From: an uncultured Anaerotruncus sp.
Lineage (GTDB): Bacteria; Bacillota; Clostridia; Oscillospirales; Ruminococcaceae
DNA: 13,602 nucleotides
Direction: 5' to 3'
NCBI RefSeq assembly: GCF_902490045.1
Contig: NZ_CABUCJ010000067.1
Span: forward strand, 1 to 13,602
Part shown: positions 6,674-13,190 of the stretch, piece by piece
How the letters are laid out: each line of letters opens with the position of its first letter
Numbering within the stretch: position 1 is the first letter of the stretch
Translations under genes and position numbers: made by a program
Notes under the pieces: generated by a model
Told to the model about the DNA's origin: nothing
The model's database searches: none
The model's input: only the letters and a program-made list of their open reading frames with translations

Positions 6674-6714
6674 AAAAAAGGCGCCCGCCGTGGGAGTTCC
6701 CCATGGCGGGCGCC
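6674..6714 (-). terminator. Strong intrinsic terminator after the large surface gene
   Basis: A 15-bp stem (6680-6694 with 6700-6714, one G-U pair, loop of 5) is followed on the minus strand by TTTTTTGTC. It starts 19 nt after the stop codon of the 971-residue protein gene. On the plus strand TTTTAT follows, so it may work both ways. It separates the large surface gene from the recombinase transcript. Confidence 0.9.
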
Positions 6715-6732
6715 TTTTATAAAATAACGCTG

Positions 6733-9648
6733 TTATCTTCCGGTATTCGGGATTGCTTTTCCCCGTCCGGCCGGCTCATCCCCGGACGTCACAGCGGCTT
6801 TTTCCGCCGAAAGCGATCCGTCCTTCAGCTCGTCAAGGAAATAAAACACCCGGTTCTTTGCGATCTCCCCCATCGACGCGCCGTCCAGAACCAGGACGCC
6901 GCCGGCATAGCGGACTTCCAGAACCGCCCCATGCTCCTTCAGCAGCCTGACGACTTCCGCCGGCACGGTCCGCTCCGACCGCGCGTCAACCCGTACCGTC
7001 TGCCCCTCGGGCGCGGCCCGGATCATCCGCTCGACGGACGGCCAGATGGACTCCGCCGCACCGGAGGCGGAACCGGACGACCGGCGCCCGGAACCGCCGG
7101 ACGGGTGGGACTCCTCTGACTCGGTATAAACCAGCACGTAGAGGGAAAAACGGTCGGTCAGGACGGTAACGGTTTTCGGGTCATTGTCCGTATCCGGAAG
7201 CCTCGTGCAGGAAAGGCTTCCATCCGGCTGCTCATGCGCACGGATGACCGTGAACGCACGCTCATAGCCCGCCCGCGGGAGCAGGTCCTCCGGAAGCTCG
7301 ATGACGAGCGGGATCGGCGCGGAGGTCTCCGGGACGGCCTTCGGCGCCGCGTTCCCGACCTTTTTGAAGAGCTGGATATCGAGGCTCGCGCCGATGGTCT
7401 CCCCCTGGAGGCTGTCCGCGAGCTCCGCCTCCACAGCGGCATCCAGTTCGGCCTTTTCCACCTTGGGATAGATTTTTACCGTCGTGCCGTTCTGGACCTG
7501 CTCCCGCTCCGTTTCAGTCAGAACGCTCGAAGCGATGTGGGAAGCCTGCTCCTGCGGCAGCTCCGTTTTCGGCGCGCCTTCGGAAATCTCGGAATCGATG
7601 ATCACATCCCCCGAGGCGAGGTCCCCGACCGTCCAGGAGGCCAGGTTTCCCTCCCGGGAGAAGCGAAGGTCGAACCCGCTGCCCGCAAACCACCCGGCGG
7701 AAACCGGTTCCTCACCGCCCGCCTCATAGGAGACGGCAACGTCCCCGTTTTTCCAGCCGCTCCCGAGGAGCTCGAGGGAAACCGCGTCGTCATCGGCTCC
7801 CGTCTTTGTGAAAAAGCCCTTCAGGTCAAGCCGGCCGGTCAATTGAATCGTGTCAAAATGCGCCACCCCCACGATCTGGCTGTTTCCCTCCAGCAGGGTC
7901 AGCGACGCGCTCCCGGTTTCCGATGGAACCGGCATGTTTCCCCGTCGGTTTCCGCCGAAGATCATTTCAATTTCGCTGTCGGAAACGGTGATCGCACAGC
8001 GGTCCGCCACCGAAGCGTCGCCGTCCGTGCTGTCGGTCCCCGCGACCAGGACGCTGAAAAACTCATTGTCCGGAAAATCCGCTGGATTGCGGTCGCCCCT
8101 GACCTGATCGAGGGTCAGCTCGACAGAACCGACGGCGGCGGCCGCGCCGCCGCCCGCATCGCCCCCGCCATAGATGCCGCCCGGAATCAGGGAATCCTCC
8201 AGAAGCATGGTCACGCTCCCTACCGACGCATCGGAACCCGCTCCCGAGGCTGTCCCGCCGCCGTAAAACGCTCCCGCTACAGGGCTTCCCCATTGATTCC
8301 CCACCGGGGCTTTCGAACCCGAGACGGTCAGTTCCACCCGGCCGGCCGAGGCGCGGCCCCCGCCGCTGGCCTGGCCGCCGCCAACCACATAGCCGTAAAG
8401 GTTGGGACAGTCCTCAATCCGCGTCCGGGCTGTGCCTGATACGGAGGCGTCCCCTTTGCTGGCCTGCCCGCATACGTAGCTCATCATTTCGGAGGTCCCG
8501 ACCGTGCAGTCGATGCTTTCCGCGGTCGCGGAGGCGGATTCTCCGCTGGCGTAACCGCCGCTGTAAACCTCCCGCACGTCAAGTCCGGTGAGGCGCACGC
8601 TGATGGGACCTGCCACGTCGGCGACCGCCGCCCCGCTCGATGCCGCGGTCGCATAGCCGCCTCCACGGACGAAATGGGTCGCCCCTCCCTCCAGAACCTT
8701 CAGGGAGACGGCGCCGACCGACGCGTCCGAACGGTTTGCGCTGTTGGAATAGGCGTAGCCGCCGCCATAGATGCTGTGTCCATCGCTTGTGAAGCCTTCA
8801 TCCGGGAGGGGACCGCGGGCCCGGTTTTCAGTGCGCGCGGTCCCCAGGACCCGGGCGCTGGCGTCGCCGTTTTTGGCCTCCGCGCGGCCGCCGCCGTAGG
8901 TCGTCACGATGATGTTCCCGGAGGTATAAACATTCGCGTCGCCGCTCACGTCGGCGGAATGGCTGCCGTCCGAATAACCGCCGCCATAGACGGCGCTCAC
9001 CGCAACGCCGTCCAGCGTAACGCTGGTGTCCCCGTCGACGTCGCGGTTATTGCCGCCGCCAAAGATGGTTTTGCCTCTGGGGGAGGGGAGCTCCAGTTTC
9101 CCGTTCTCCCCGTAGAAGAGATAGCATATGCCGTCTTCCTCCCGGATGGTGACGGCAATCCCGTTCGCATAGACGCGGTTCCCGTCGATTTCCGGCGCAG
9201 GTGCGCTCTCCTCGAAAAACGCGGCCATCGCGGCCTCTTCCTCCACGGGTTCCAGTCCGTCCGCGTCCTCCGCCTGCTCCTTCCCGGGAAGCCCGTTCCC
9301 GGGAGTCTCCGGTGCGTCCGCCCACCCGTTTTCGTCCGGGGCCTCCGGGTCCGTGACCGTTCCGGAGCCGCCGTCCCCCTGCGTCTCATCCCCGCCGTCC
9401 CCGGTATCCGCATCTTCCAGAGGCCCGGCGGGCGGATCCTCATCGTCCGGCTCTGAGCCGCCGGATTCTTCCGGGCCTTCCGTCTCCGGAGCGTCCCCGG
9501 AAGGAAGCCCGGCGTCCGGAGCCGTCTCGGTGATTTCGGGCGGCTCCGACCCGGGCTGCCCGTCTGAAGCGAACAGGGGGAGACTGCCTCCCCACAGCAG
9601 AACAACCGCCGTAAGAAGCGCCAGTATCCCTTTTGCCTTGGTTTTCAT
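6733..9648 (-). CDS. Large secreted repeat protein under riboswitch control, ending in IPNTGR
   Basis: 971 residues from the ATG at 9646-9648, chosen because AGAGGG lies about 8 nt upstream and a signal peptide follows (MKTKAKGILALLTAVVLL to LFAS). The frame stays open 42 codons further up into the leader, but that part is the terminator hairpin region. Residues 28-155 are a Pro/Glu/Asp/Gly-rich acidic linker. Residues about 195-610 hold some twelve units of 25-43 residues marked by YGGGxA and DASVGxVxLxL, probably a beta solenoid. Residues 700-843 resemble a module common in Clostridia secreted proteins (LPDTDNDPKTVTVLTDRFSLYVLVYTE). A Ser/Gly linker follows, then a small domain at about 866-925 and the terminal AIPNTGR. 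A surface adhesin or biofilm role is inferred from c-di-GMP control; no specific ligand can be named. Confidence 0.88.
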   Translation of the reverse strand: MKTKAKGILALLTAVVLLWGGSLPLFASDGQPGSEPPEITETAPDAGLPSGDAPETEGPEESGGSEPDDEDPPAGPLEDADTGDGGDETQGDGGSGTVTDPEAPDENGWADAPETPGNGLPGKEQAEDADGLEPVEEEAAMAAFFEESAPAPEIDGNRVYANGIAVTIREEDGICYLFYGENGKLELPSPRGKTIFGGGNNRDVDGDTSVTLDGVAVSAVYGGGYSDGSHSADVSGDANVYTSGNIIVTTYGGGRAEAKNGDASARVLGTARTENRARGPLPDEGFTSDGHSIYGGGYAYSNSANRSDASVGAVSLKVLEGGATHFVRGGGYATAASSGAAVADVAGPISVRLTGLDVREVYSGGYASGESASATAESIDCTVGTSEMMSYVCGQASKGDASVSGTARTRIEDCPNLYGYVVGGGQASGGGRASAGRVELTVSGSKAPVGNQWGSPVAGAFYGGGTASGAGSDASVGSVTMLLEDSLIPGGIYGGGDAGGGAAAAVGSVELTLDQVRGDRNPADFPDNEFFSVLVAGTDSTDGDASVADRCAITVSDSEIEMIFGGNRRGNMPVPSETGSASLTLLEGNSQIVGVAHFDTIQLTGRLDLKGFFTKTGADDDAVSLELLGSGWKNGDVAVSYEAGGEEPVSAGWFAGSGFDLRFSREGNLASWTVGDLASGDVIIDSEISEGAPKTELPQEQASHIASSVLTETEREQVQNGTTVKIYPKVEKAELDAAVEAELADSLQGETIGASLDIQLFKKVGNAAPKAVPETSAPIPLVIELPEDLLPRAGYERAFTVIRAHEQPDGSLSCTRLPDTDNDPKTVTVLTDRFSLYVLVYTESEESHPSGGSGRRSSGSASGAAESIWPSVERMIRAAPEGQTVRVDARSERTVPAEVVRLLKEHGAVLEVRYAGGVLVLDGASMGEIAKNRVFYFLDELKDGSLSAEKAAVTSGDEPAGRGKAIPNTGR

Positions 9649-9677
9649 ATAACTTACCCTCTCTACCAAAATGATAC

Positions 9678-9714
9678 AAAAAAATATGCACCTCATGATT
9701 TGATGAAATGCATA
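9678..9714 (-). terminator. Riboswitch-linked intrinsic terminator
   Basis: On the minus strand a 12-bp stem (9714-9703 with 9696-9685, two G-U pairs, loop CAAATC) is followed by seven T residues (9684-9678), 29 nt before the start codon of the large surface gene. A competing hairpin, ATGTAT-GACT-ATGCAT (9723-9708), overlaps its 5' arm and could act as an antiterminator. This is the likely output device of the upstream aptamer. Confidence 0.85.
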
Positions 9715-9753
9715 GTCATACATAAGCAAAGCTCCAGGAACTCCGGGAGCTGA

Positions 9754-9848
9754 TGTGCTGCAACTGGCTGTCATCGCGCTTACGCATTAGACCCTATAGC
9801 TTTGCGTCCCTGCCTTTTGGCAGGTTTGCCCAATATGAAATTGTCACA
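9754..9848 (-). promoter_or_regulatory. Cyclic-di-GMP class I riboswitch (GEMM-I aptamer)
   Basis: Read on the minus strand, the RNA carries the family's hallmark order. GGGCAAACC (9831-9823) comes first, then a 6-bp hairpin CCTGCC-AAAA-GGCAGG (9824-9809), then GGGACGCAAAGC (9810-9799). The second helix follows, with GGTCTAATGCG and CGCGATGAC, and the aptamer closes with AGCCAGTTGC. P1 can form from TGTG/CACA and CAA/TTG (9848-9841 with 9763-9754). The GGG run keeps G at the position that selects c-di-GMP rather than cGAMP. The hairpin loop is AAAA where GNRA (usually GAAA) is typical. It sits about 105 nt before the surface-protein start, with a terminator in between, so c-di-GMP very likely controls transcription of that gene. 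Whether it turns the gene on or off cannot be read with certainty. Confidence 0.92.
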
Positions 9849-9855
9849 ATTATTT

Positions 9856-9861
9856 ATTATA
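9856..9861 (-). promoter_or_regulatory. -10 element for the riboswitch leader
   Basis: Perfect TATAAT on the minus strand (9861 to 9856). The predicted start near 9849 coincides with the first base of P1 of the aptamer. No good -35 is seen at 16-18 nt, so the assignment rests on the -10 and its position. Confidence 0.5.
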
Positions 9862-10008
9862 TTCCAGAACAATGGATTTTGTGTTACTTATAAATATATC
9901 CCTTATTCTGTGGAATGTCAATGTGATCTTTTATGAAAGTTCTCCCAGTTTGACTGCCGCCCGTTTTTGGAAAAAATTCTTTTTTTGCTTCCCTTCCCGG
10001 CCGGGATA

Positions 10009-10017
10009 TGGCATAAT
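10009..10017 (+). promoter_or_regulatory. Extended -10 promoter for the PF06541-type gene
   Basis: TGGCATAAT on the plus strand: a TGn extension plus CATAAT, five of six bases. It lies about 50 nt before the start codon at 10069. No clear -35 is present at the usual distance. The 9862-10008 stretch upstream is AT-rich and holds no other recognisable element. Confidence 0.45.
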
Positions 10018-10068
10018 GAGGGCATCTTCTCCCGCATGGGCGGCACCACACAGAAAAGGAGGTCCGGG

Positions 10069-10599
10069 ATGCTCATAAAAGCCGAGCGGTATTTTCTCTA
10101 CTTCCTGTCATATTCCGTCCTCGGATGGCTGTATGAGGTGTTCCTCGAGGTCGTCGTATACCGTTGGGGTTTCTCCAACCGGGGCGTCCTATTCGGCCCC
10201 TACTGCCCAATTTACGGGGTGGGCGCCTTGGTGCTGGTCCTCTCTCTGCGAAAACTGCGGGACCTTGACATCCGTATCGGGAAGCTCCCCGTCACGCCCT
10301 TGCTCATCTTCGCGGCTTCCGGAGCCATCGCGACGGCGATCGAACTCGTCGGCAGCTATGTCATGGAGTTTTCATTAGGTAATTGGATGTGGGACTACCA
10401 TGCTTATCCGCTGAATTTCCAGGGGCGGATCGCACTCAATCCGAGCATCCGGTTCGGGCTGGGCGGGCTCGTCTTTCTCTACCTGATCCAGCCGGCGTTG
10501 GAACGGGCGGCGCACAGGCTGCCCGACAGGGCACTCGCCCTCCTGAGCGGCTTCCTCGCTGGGCTGATGCTTTTGGATGCCGCTGTGACCTTCCTCTGA
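10069..10599 (+). CDS. Small membrane protein, CmpB-like putative ABC transporter permease (PF06541)
   Basis: 176 residues. The start is set by AAAGGAGG 6 nt before the ATG; a longer frame from 9967 has no binding site and encodes a poor extension. Family marks are visible: GWLYEV at 19-24, NRGVLFGPYCPIYG at 37-50, ELVGSYVMEF at 92-101, GNWMWDY at 104-110 and NFQGRIALNPSIRFG at 116-130. There are about five membrane segments (roughly 8-27, 42-60, 76-96, 124-142 and 155-175). The family name suggests a transporter permease, but no ATPase or substrate-binding gene is adjacent and the biochemical role of the family is not established. It is the only plus-strand gene here and is divergent from the riboswitch-controlled gene. 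Confidence 0.85.
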   Translation: MLIKAERYFLYFLSYSVLGWLYEVFLEVVVYRWGFSNRGVLFGPYCPIYGVGALVLVLSLRKLRDLDIRIGKLPVTPLLIFAASGAIATAIELVGSYVMEFSLGNWMWDYHAYPLNFQGRIALNPSIRFGLGGLVFLYLIQPALERAAHRLPDRALALLSGFLAGLMLLDAAVTFL

Positions 10600-10770
10600 G
10601 GCGGATTCCGAAAATTTCCGATGGGCACCCAAAGAATCGGGTTACCGTGTACAGTTATAAAGTCGGTGTAGAAACACGGAAAACCATTGACTGGGCAGAA
10701 GCATTGTTTAAAGCTGTACTTGAGAATGAATCACAAGTGGGTTACAGCGTGGGTTATGAAAAGAAAAAGG
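10600..10770. other. AT-richer spacer next to the tmRNA 3' end
   Basis: 171 nt without a supported gene. Base composition is more AT-rich than in the flanking genes. One frame reads a protein-like stretch (VYSYKVGVETRKTIDWAEAL onward, about 10649-10764), but it has no start codon or binding site of its own, so at most it is a gene remnant. The 3' ends of ssrA genes are known integration sites for islands, which could explain foreign DNA here. No direct repeat of the ssrA 3' end was seen. Confidence 0.4.
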
Positions 10771-10798
10771 ACCGCATGAAACGTACTGTTCATGCGGT
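10771..10798 (-). terminator. Intrinsic terminator after tmRNA
   Basis: A 10-bp perfect stem (10771-10780 with 10789-10798, loop of 8) is followed on the minus strand by CCTTTTTCTTTTC. It lies 8 nt past the encoded CCA end of the tmRNA. The plus-strand side has only TTCTTT, so it may also weakly end the transcript of the membrane protein gene. Confidence 0.85.
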
Positions 10799-10806
10799 TC
10801 TTTGCA

Positions 10807-11156
10807 TGGTGGAGCCGAGGGGAATCGAACCCCTGTCCGAAAACCAGTCCATACAGGTTTCTCCGAGTGCAGCCGGTCTTTTTAGATTCCCTTGCCGCGC
10901 CGCCGTCCGGCAGGCTGCGCAGCTTGGTAGCCCCGAATACAATCCAGCCCTACGAGGCGCTCGGGCGGATCGTTCACCACTAATCGACGCTCTGTCCGCG
11001 GCCGTGGTACTCCGCGGCAGAACGACGGCTTAATTAAGCCGCAAAAGCTAAATTATTGTTGTCGTCTAATTTAAAAACGTCATACTTTTATAGAGGTGCA
11101 TGCTCCTCTACTCGCTACCCATACTTCATGACCCCCGTCGAAACCTTTACGGCCCC
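10807..11156 (-). ncRNA. ssrA: Transfer-messenger RNA (tmRNA)
   Basis: 350 nt. The 5' end GGGGCCG (11156-11150) pairs with CGGCTCC just before the encoded ACCA at the 3' end. The T arm GGGGTTCGATTCCCC and a 5' segment AAAGGTTTCGACGGGGGTC are typical of tmRNA. The tag frame reads GAC GAC AAC AAT AAT TTA GCT TTT GCG GCT TAA, that is DDNNNLAFAA then stop; the exact resume codon is uncertain because the usual GCA is not seen at its start. Together with SmpB, encoded just upstream, it rescues stalled ribosomes and marks the product for proteolysis. Several GC-rich hairpins and pseudoknot-like segments follow the tag region. Confidence 0.95.
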
Positions 11157-11218
11157 GTATCGGTGGGGAAATCCTTCCCTGTGGTCAATGCTGTCACAAT
11201 CCCAATGGGAATATGCCT

Positions 11219-11247
11219 ATTATACCAGAGTCTACGCCTTTTGTCTA
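11219..11247 (-). promoter_or_regulatory. tmRNA promoter inside the smpB 3' end
   Basis: The minus strand has TAGACA (11247-11242), a 17-nt spacer and TATAAT (11224-11219) with a TGG extension. This is nearly a full sigma-A consensus. Transcription would start near 11212, leaving a 5' leader of about 56 nt to be removed by RNase P. The smpB stop codon (11232-11234) lies inside the spacer, and the -35 is inside smpB coding sequence. Confidence 0.8.
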
Positions 11248-11699
11248 TCGCGCAGGGCGCGGTCAATATCCCGCTGAGCGGCTTTCTTGGCCATATCGGC
11301 GCGTTTATCATGCAATTGCTTACCCTTGCAGAGCCCCAGCTGCACTTTCACACGCGATCCCTTGAAGTAGAGGGAAAGAGGGATGAGCGTATAGCCCTGC
11401 TGCGCGACGAGCCCGGCCAGCCGGTGGATCTCCCGCCGGTGCATGAGCAGGCGGCGCGGGCGGTAGGGGTCCTTATTGAAGATGTTGCCCTGCTCATAGG
11501 GAGAGATGTGCATCTGCTTGACGTAGAGCTCCCCGTCCACGACGTCGCACCAGCTGTCCTTGAGGTTGCAGGCGCCTTTGCGCAGGGATTTGACCTCGGT
11601 GCCGAAGAGTTCGATCCCCGCCTCGAAGCTGTCCTCCACAAAGTAGTCGTGACGCGCCTTGCGGTTGAGTGTGATGGTCTTGGTGGACGCTCTTTCCAC
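11232..11699 (-). CDS. smpB: SsrA-binding protein SmpB
   Basis: 155 residues, the usual length. It binds tmRNA and takes the place of the anticodon arm in the stalled ribosome during trans-translation. Family marks: LNRKARHDYF (11-20), LFGTEVKSLRKG (31-42), HISPYEQGN (64-72), DPYRPRRLLMH (77-87) and GKQLHDKRAD (126-135), followed by a basic, probably flexible C-tail. The start is GTG at 11697-11699, with AAGGGGG about 9 nt upstream. ssrA follows directly on the same strand, a common partnership. Its upstream neighbour, the GtrA-family gene, is 24 nt away, so the two may be co-transcribed. Confidence 0.96.
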   Translation of the reverse strand: MERASTKTITLNRKARHDYFVEDSFEAGIELFGTEVKSLRKGACNLKDSWCDVVDGELYVKQMHISPYEQGNIFNKDPYRPRRLLMHRREIHRLAGLVAQQGYTLIPLSLYFKGSRVKVQLGLCKGKQLHDKRADMAKKAAQRDIDRALRDRQKA

Positions 11700-11723
11700 G
11701 CCCGCACCCCCTTTATTGTCCGG

Positions 11724-12122
11724 TTATTTCTGTCCTTTAAAAATCCACAGCCGGCTGATAAGAAAATTTACCGCCAGCGTAAAGCAGGTGACGACCAGTT
11801 TGGCCGTCAGCTTGCCGAGTCCCAGCCGCACGGTACACAGGTTGATAAGCAGTACGCTGAGCAGCAGCACCGCCAGGTTCCCCGCGATGAACCGCACAAG
11901 CTGAAGGCTGAAAAAGCGCTCCCCCGTCCGGAAGGTCCAGCTGCGGTTGACAAGGTAGCTGTTGAGCATCCCCGCCGAATAGCCGCACACCTGCGAAAAC
12001 GGCACGCTCAGTCCGGCTGCAACCGCCAGCAGCGTGTAGACGCCGAAATCGATCAGCGTGTTCGCCGCGCCGGTGACGCCGAACTTGATCATCTTTTTGA
12101 ATTCCTCGCGGTCGAGCCGCAT
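11724..12122 (-). CDS. GtrA-family membrane protein
   Basis: 132 residues, the usual size for the GtrA-like family (PF04138), whose members take part in moving or modifying polyprenyl-linked sugars for cell-surface glycans. Four membrane segments are visible (about 14-36, 43-58, 76-98 and 107-127). The family marks NSYLVNRSWTF at 54-64 and NFLISRLWIF at 119-128 are present. The ATG is preceded by AAGG very close and GGGGGAG farther away, so the start could be slightly off. No glycosyltransferase gene is adjacent, so the substrate is unknown. The 80-nt gap before it shows no clear promoter. Confidence 0.88.
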   Translation of the reverse strand: MRLDREEFKKMIKFGVTGAANTLIDFGVYTLLAVAAGLSVPFSQVCGYSAGMLNSYLVNRSWTFRTGERFFSLQLVRFIAGNLAVLLLSVLLINLCTVRLGLGKLTAKLVVTCFTLAVNFLISRLWIFKGQK

Positions 12123-12202
12123 CCTTAATCCATCTCCCCCGGCGGCGGGACGGCCGCTCTTTTTAGTATGGTCCGCAAACCGGGAAATAGTCTATGTAGC
12201 CG

Positions 12203-12802
12203 TCAGATTTCGCTGCGCCCCTCGAGCGCGCGGTAGAGCGTCACCTCGTCGGCGTATTCGAGGTTGCCGCCGACCGGGATGCCGTAGGCGAGCCGCGTCA
12301 CCCTGACGCCCATCGGTTTGAGAAGCCGCGCGAGGTACATTGCCGTGGCCTCCCCCTCGACGGTGGGATTGGTGGCCATGATGACCTCCTTCACCTCGCC
12401 CGAACCGATGCGCGCAAGCAGCTCCTTGATATGGAGCTGGTCGGGGCCGATCCCGTCCATCGGTGAGATCAGCCCGTGCAGCACATGGTAAAGCCCGTGG
12501 TATTCCCGCGTGCGCTCGAACGCCAGCACGTCCTGCGAATCCTCGACCACGCAGATGACGCTTGCGTCCCGCGACGAATCGGCGCAGATCGGGCAGAGCT
12601 CCCCTTCGGTGAGGCTCTGGCAGACGCGGCATTTTTTGATCTTGTCGTGCGCCTCGGTGATCGCGTCGGCGAACTGCTGCGCCTTGTCGCGCGGCAGGTT
12701 CAGCACGTAAAACGCCAGCCGCTGCGCCGTCTTTCGCCCGATGCCGGGCAGCCGCTCAAACTGCTCGATCAGCTTGGTGAGCGGTATTACGTTATATGCC
12801 AT
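12203..12802 (-). CDS. recR: Recombination mediator protein RecR
   Basis: 199 residues from ATG 12800-12802; the open frame extends further upstream through ybaB in another frame and is not used. RecR works with RecO and RecF to load RecA at gaps. Visible in order: a helix-hairpin-helix (LPGIGRKTAQR, 18-28), a four-cysteine zinc site (C58, C61, C70, C73), a Toprim core starting VVEDSQDV near 85 with TNPTVEGEATA at 144-154, and the C-terminal GIPVGGNLEYADEVTL. The start is 7 nt past the ybaB stop, consistent with translational coupling in the classical dnaX-ybaB-recR cluster. Confidence 0.97.
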   Translation of the reverse strand: MAYNVIPLTKLIEQFERLPGIGRKTAQRLAFYVLNLPRDKAQQFADAITEAHDKIKKCRVCQSLTEGELCPICADSSRDASVICVVEDSQDVLAFERTREYHGLYHVLHGLISPMDGIGPDQLHIKELLARIGSGEVKEVIMATNPTVEGEATAMYLARLLKPMGVRVTRLAYGIPVGGNLEYADEVTLYRALEGRSEI

Positions 12803-12809
12803 GATCCGC

Positions 12810-13157
12810 TCAGAACATGCCCGGGACCTGCAGGCTGCCGGTAATCTTCTCCATCTCGGCGGCCGTGGTGTCCTCCACCGTGCGGATGGCCTCGTTGACC
12901 GCGGCCACAATCAGATCCTGCAGCATCTCGATATCCTCAGGGTCGACGACCTCCGGCTTGAGGGACAGCTCGCGCAGTTCCTTTCTGCCGGTCATCGTCA
13001 CCTCGACCATGCCGCCGCCCGCGGTCGTCTTGAACTCCATCTCCTCGAGCTCGGCCTGCTTTTTCTTCATGTCCTCCTGCATCTTCTGCGCCTGGCGGAT
13101 CATGGCGTTCATATTCTGCGGGCCGCCGCCCATGCCCTGTGGCAGTCTTGCTTTCAT
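12810..13157 (-). CDS. ybaB: YbaB/EbfC nucleoid-associated protein
   Basis: 115 residues, typical length. This small dimeric DNA-binding protein coats the nucleoid and is nearly always found between dnaX and recR, as here. The N-terminus MKARLPQGMGGGPQNMNAMIRQAQKMQ is followed by a Lys/Glu-rich helix, then TAGGGMVEVTMTGRKELRELSLKPEVVDPEDIEMLQDLIVAAVNEA, the family core. GGAGGA lies 9 nt before the ATG. It is 33 nt after dnaX and 7 nt before recR, so it is co-transcribed. Confidence 0.95.
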   Translation of the reverse strand: MKARLPQGMGGGPQNMNAMIRQAQKMQEDMKKKQAELEEMEFKTTAGGGMVEVTMTGRKELRELSLKPEVVDPEDIEMLQDLIVAAVNEAIRTVEDTTAAEMEKITGSLQVPGMF

Positions 13158-13190
13158 GGTTCCGATTCCTCCAACCTGTTGTTTCCTTTT

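Noticed and set aside
7234..8439. Plus-strand open frame of about 400 codons opposite the large repeat protein
   Set aside because: Same type of GC-driven shadow: no binding site, no family match, and antisense to a well-supported gene.
10807..10840. Stand-alone tRNA suggested by the T arm and CCA
   Set aside because: The matching 5' acceptor strand is about 320 nt away and a tag frame lies between, so it is the tRNA-like end of tmRNA.
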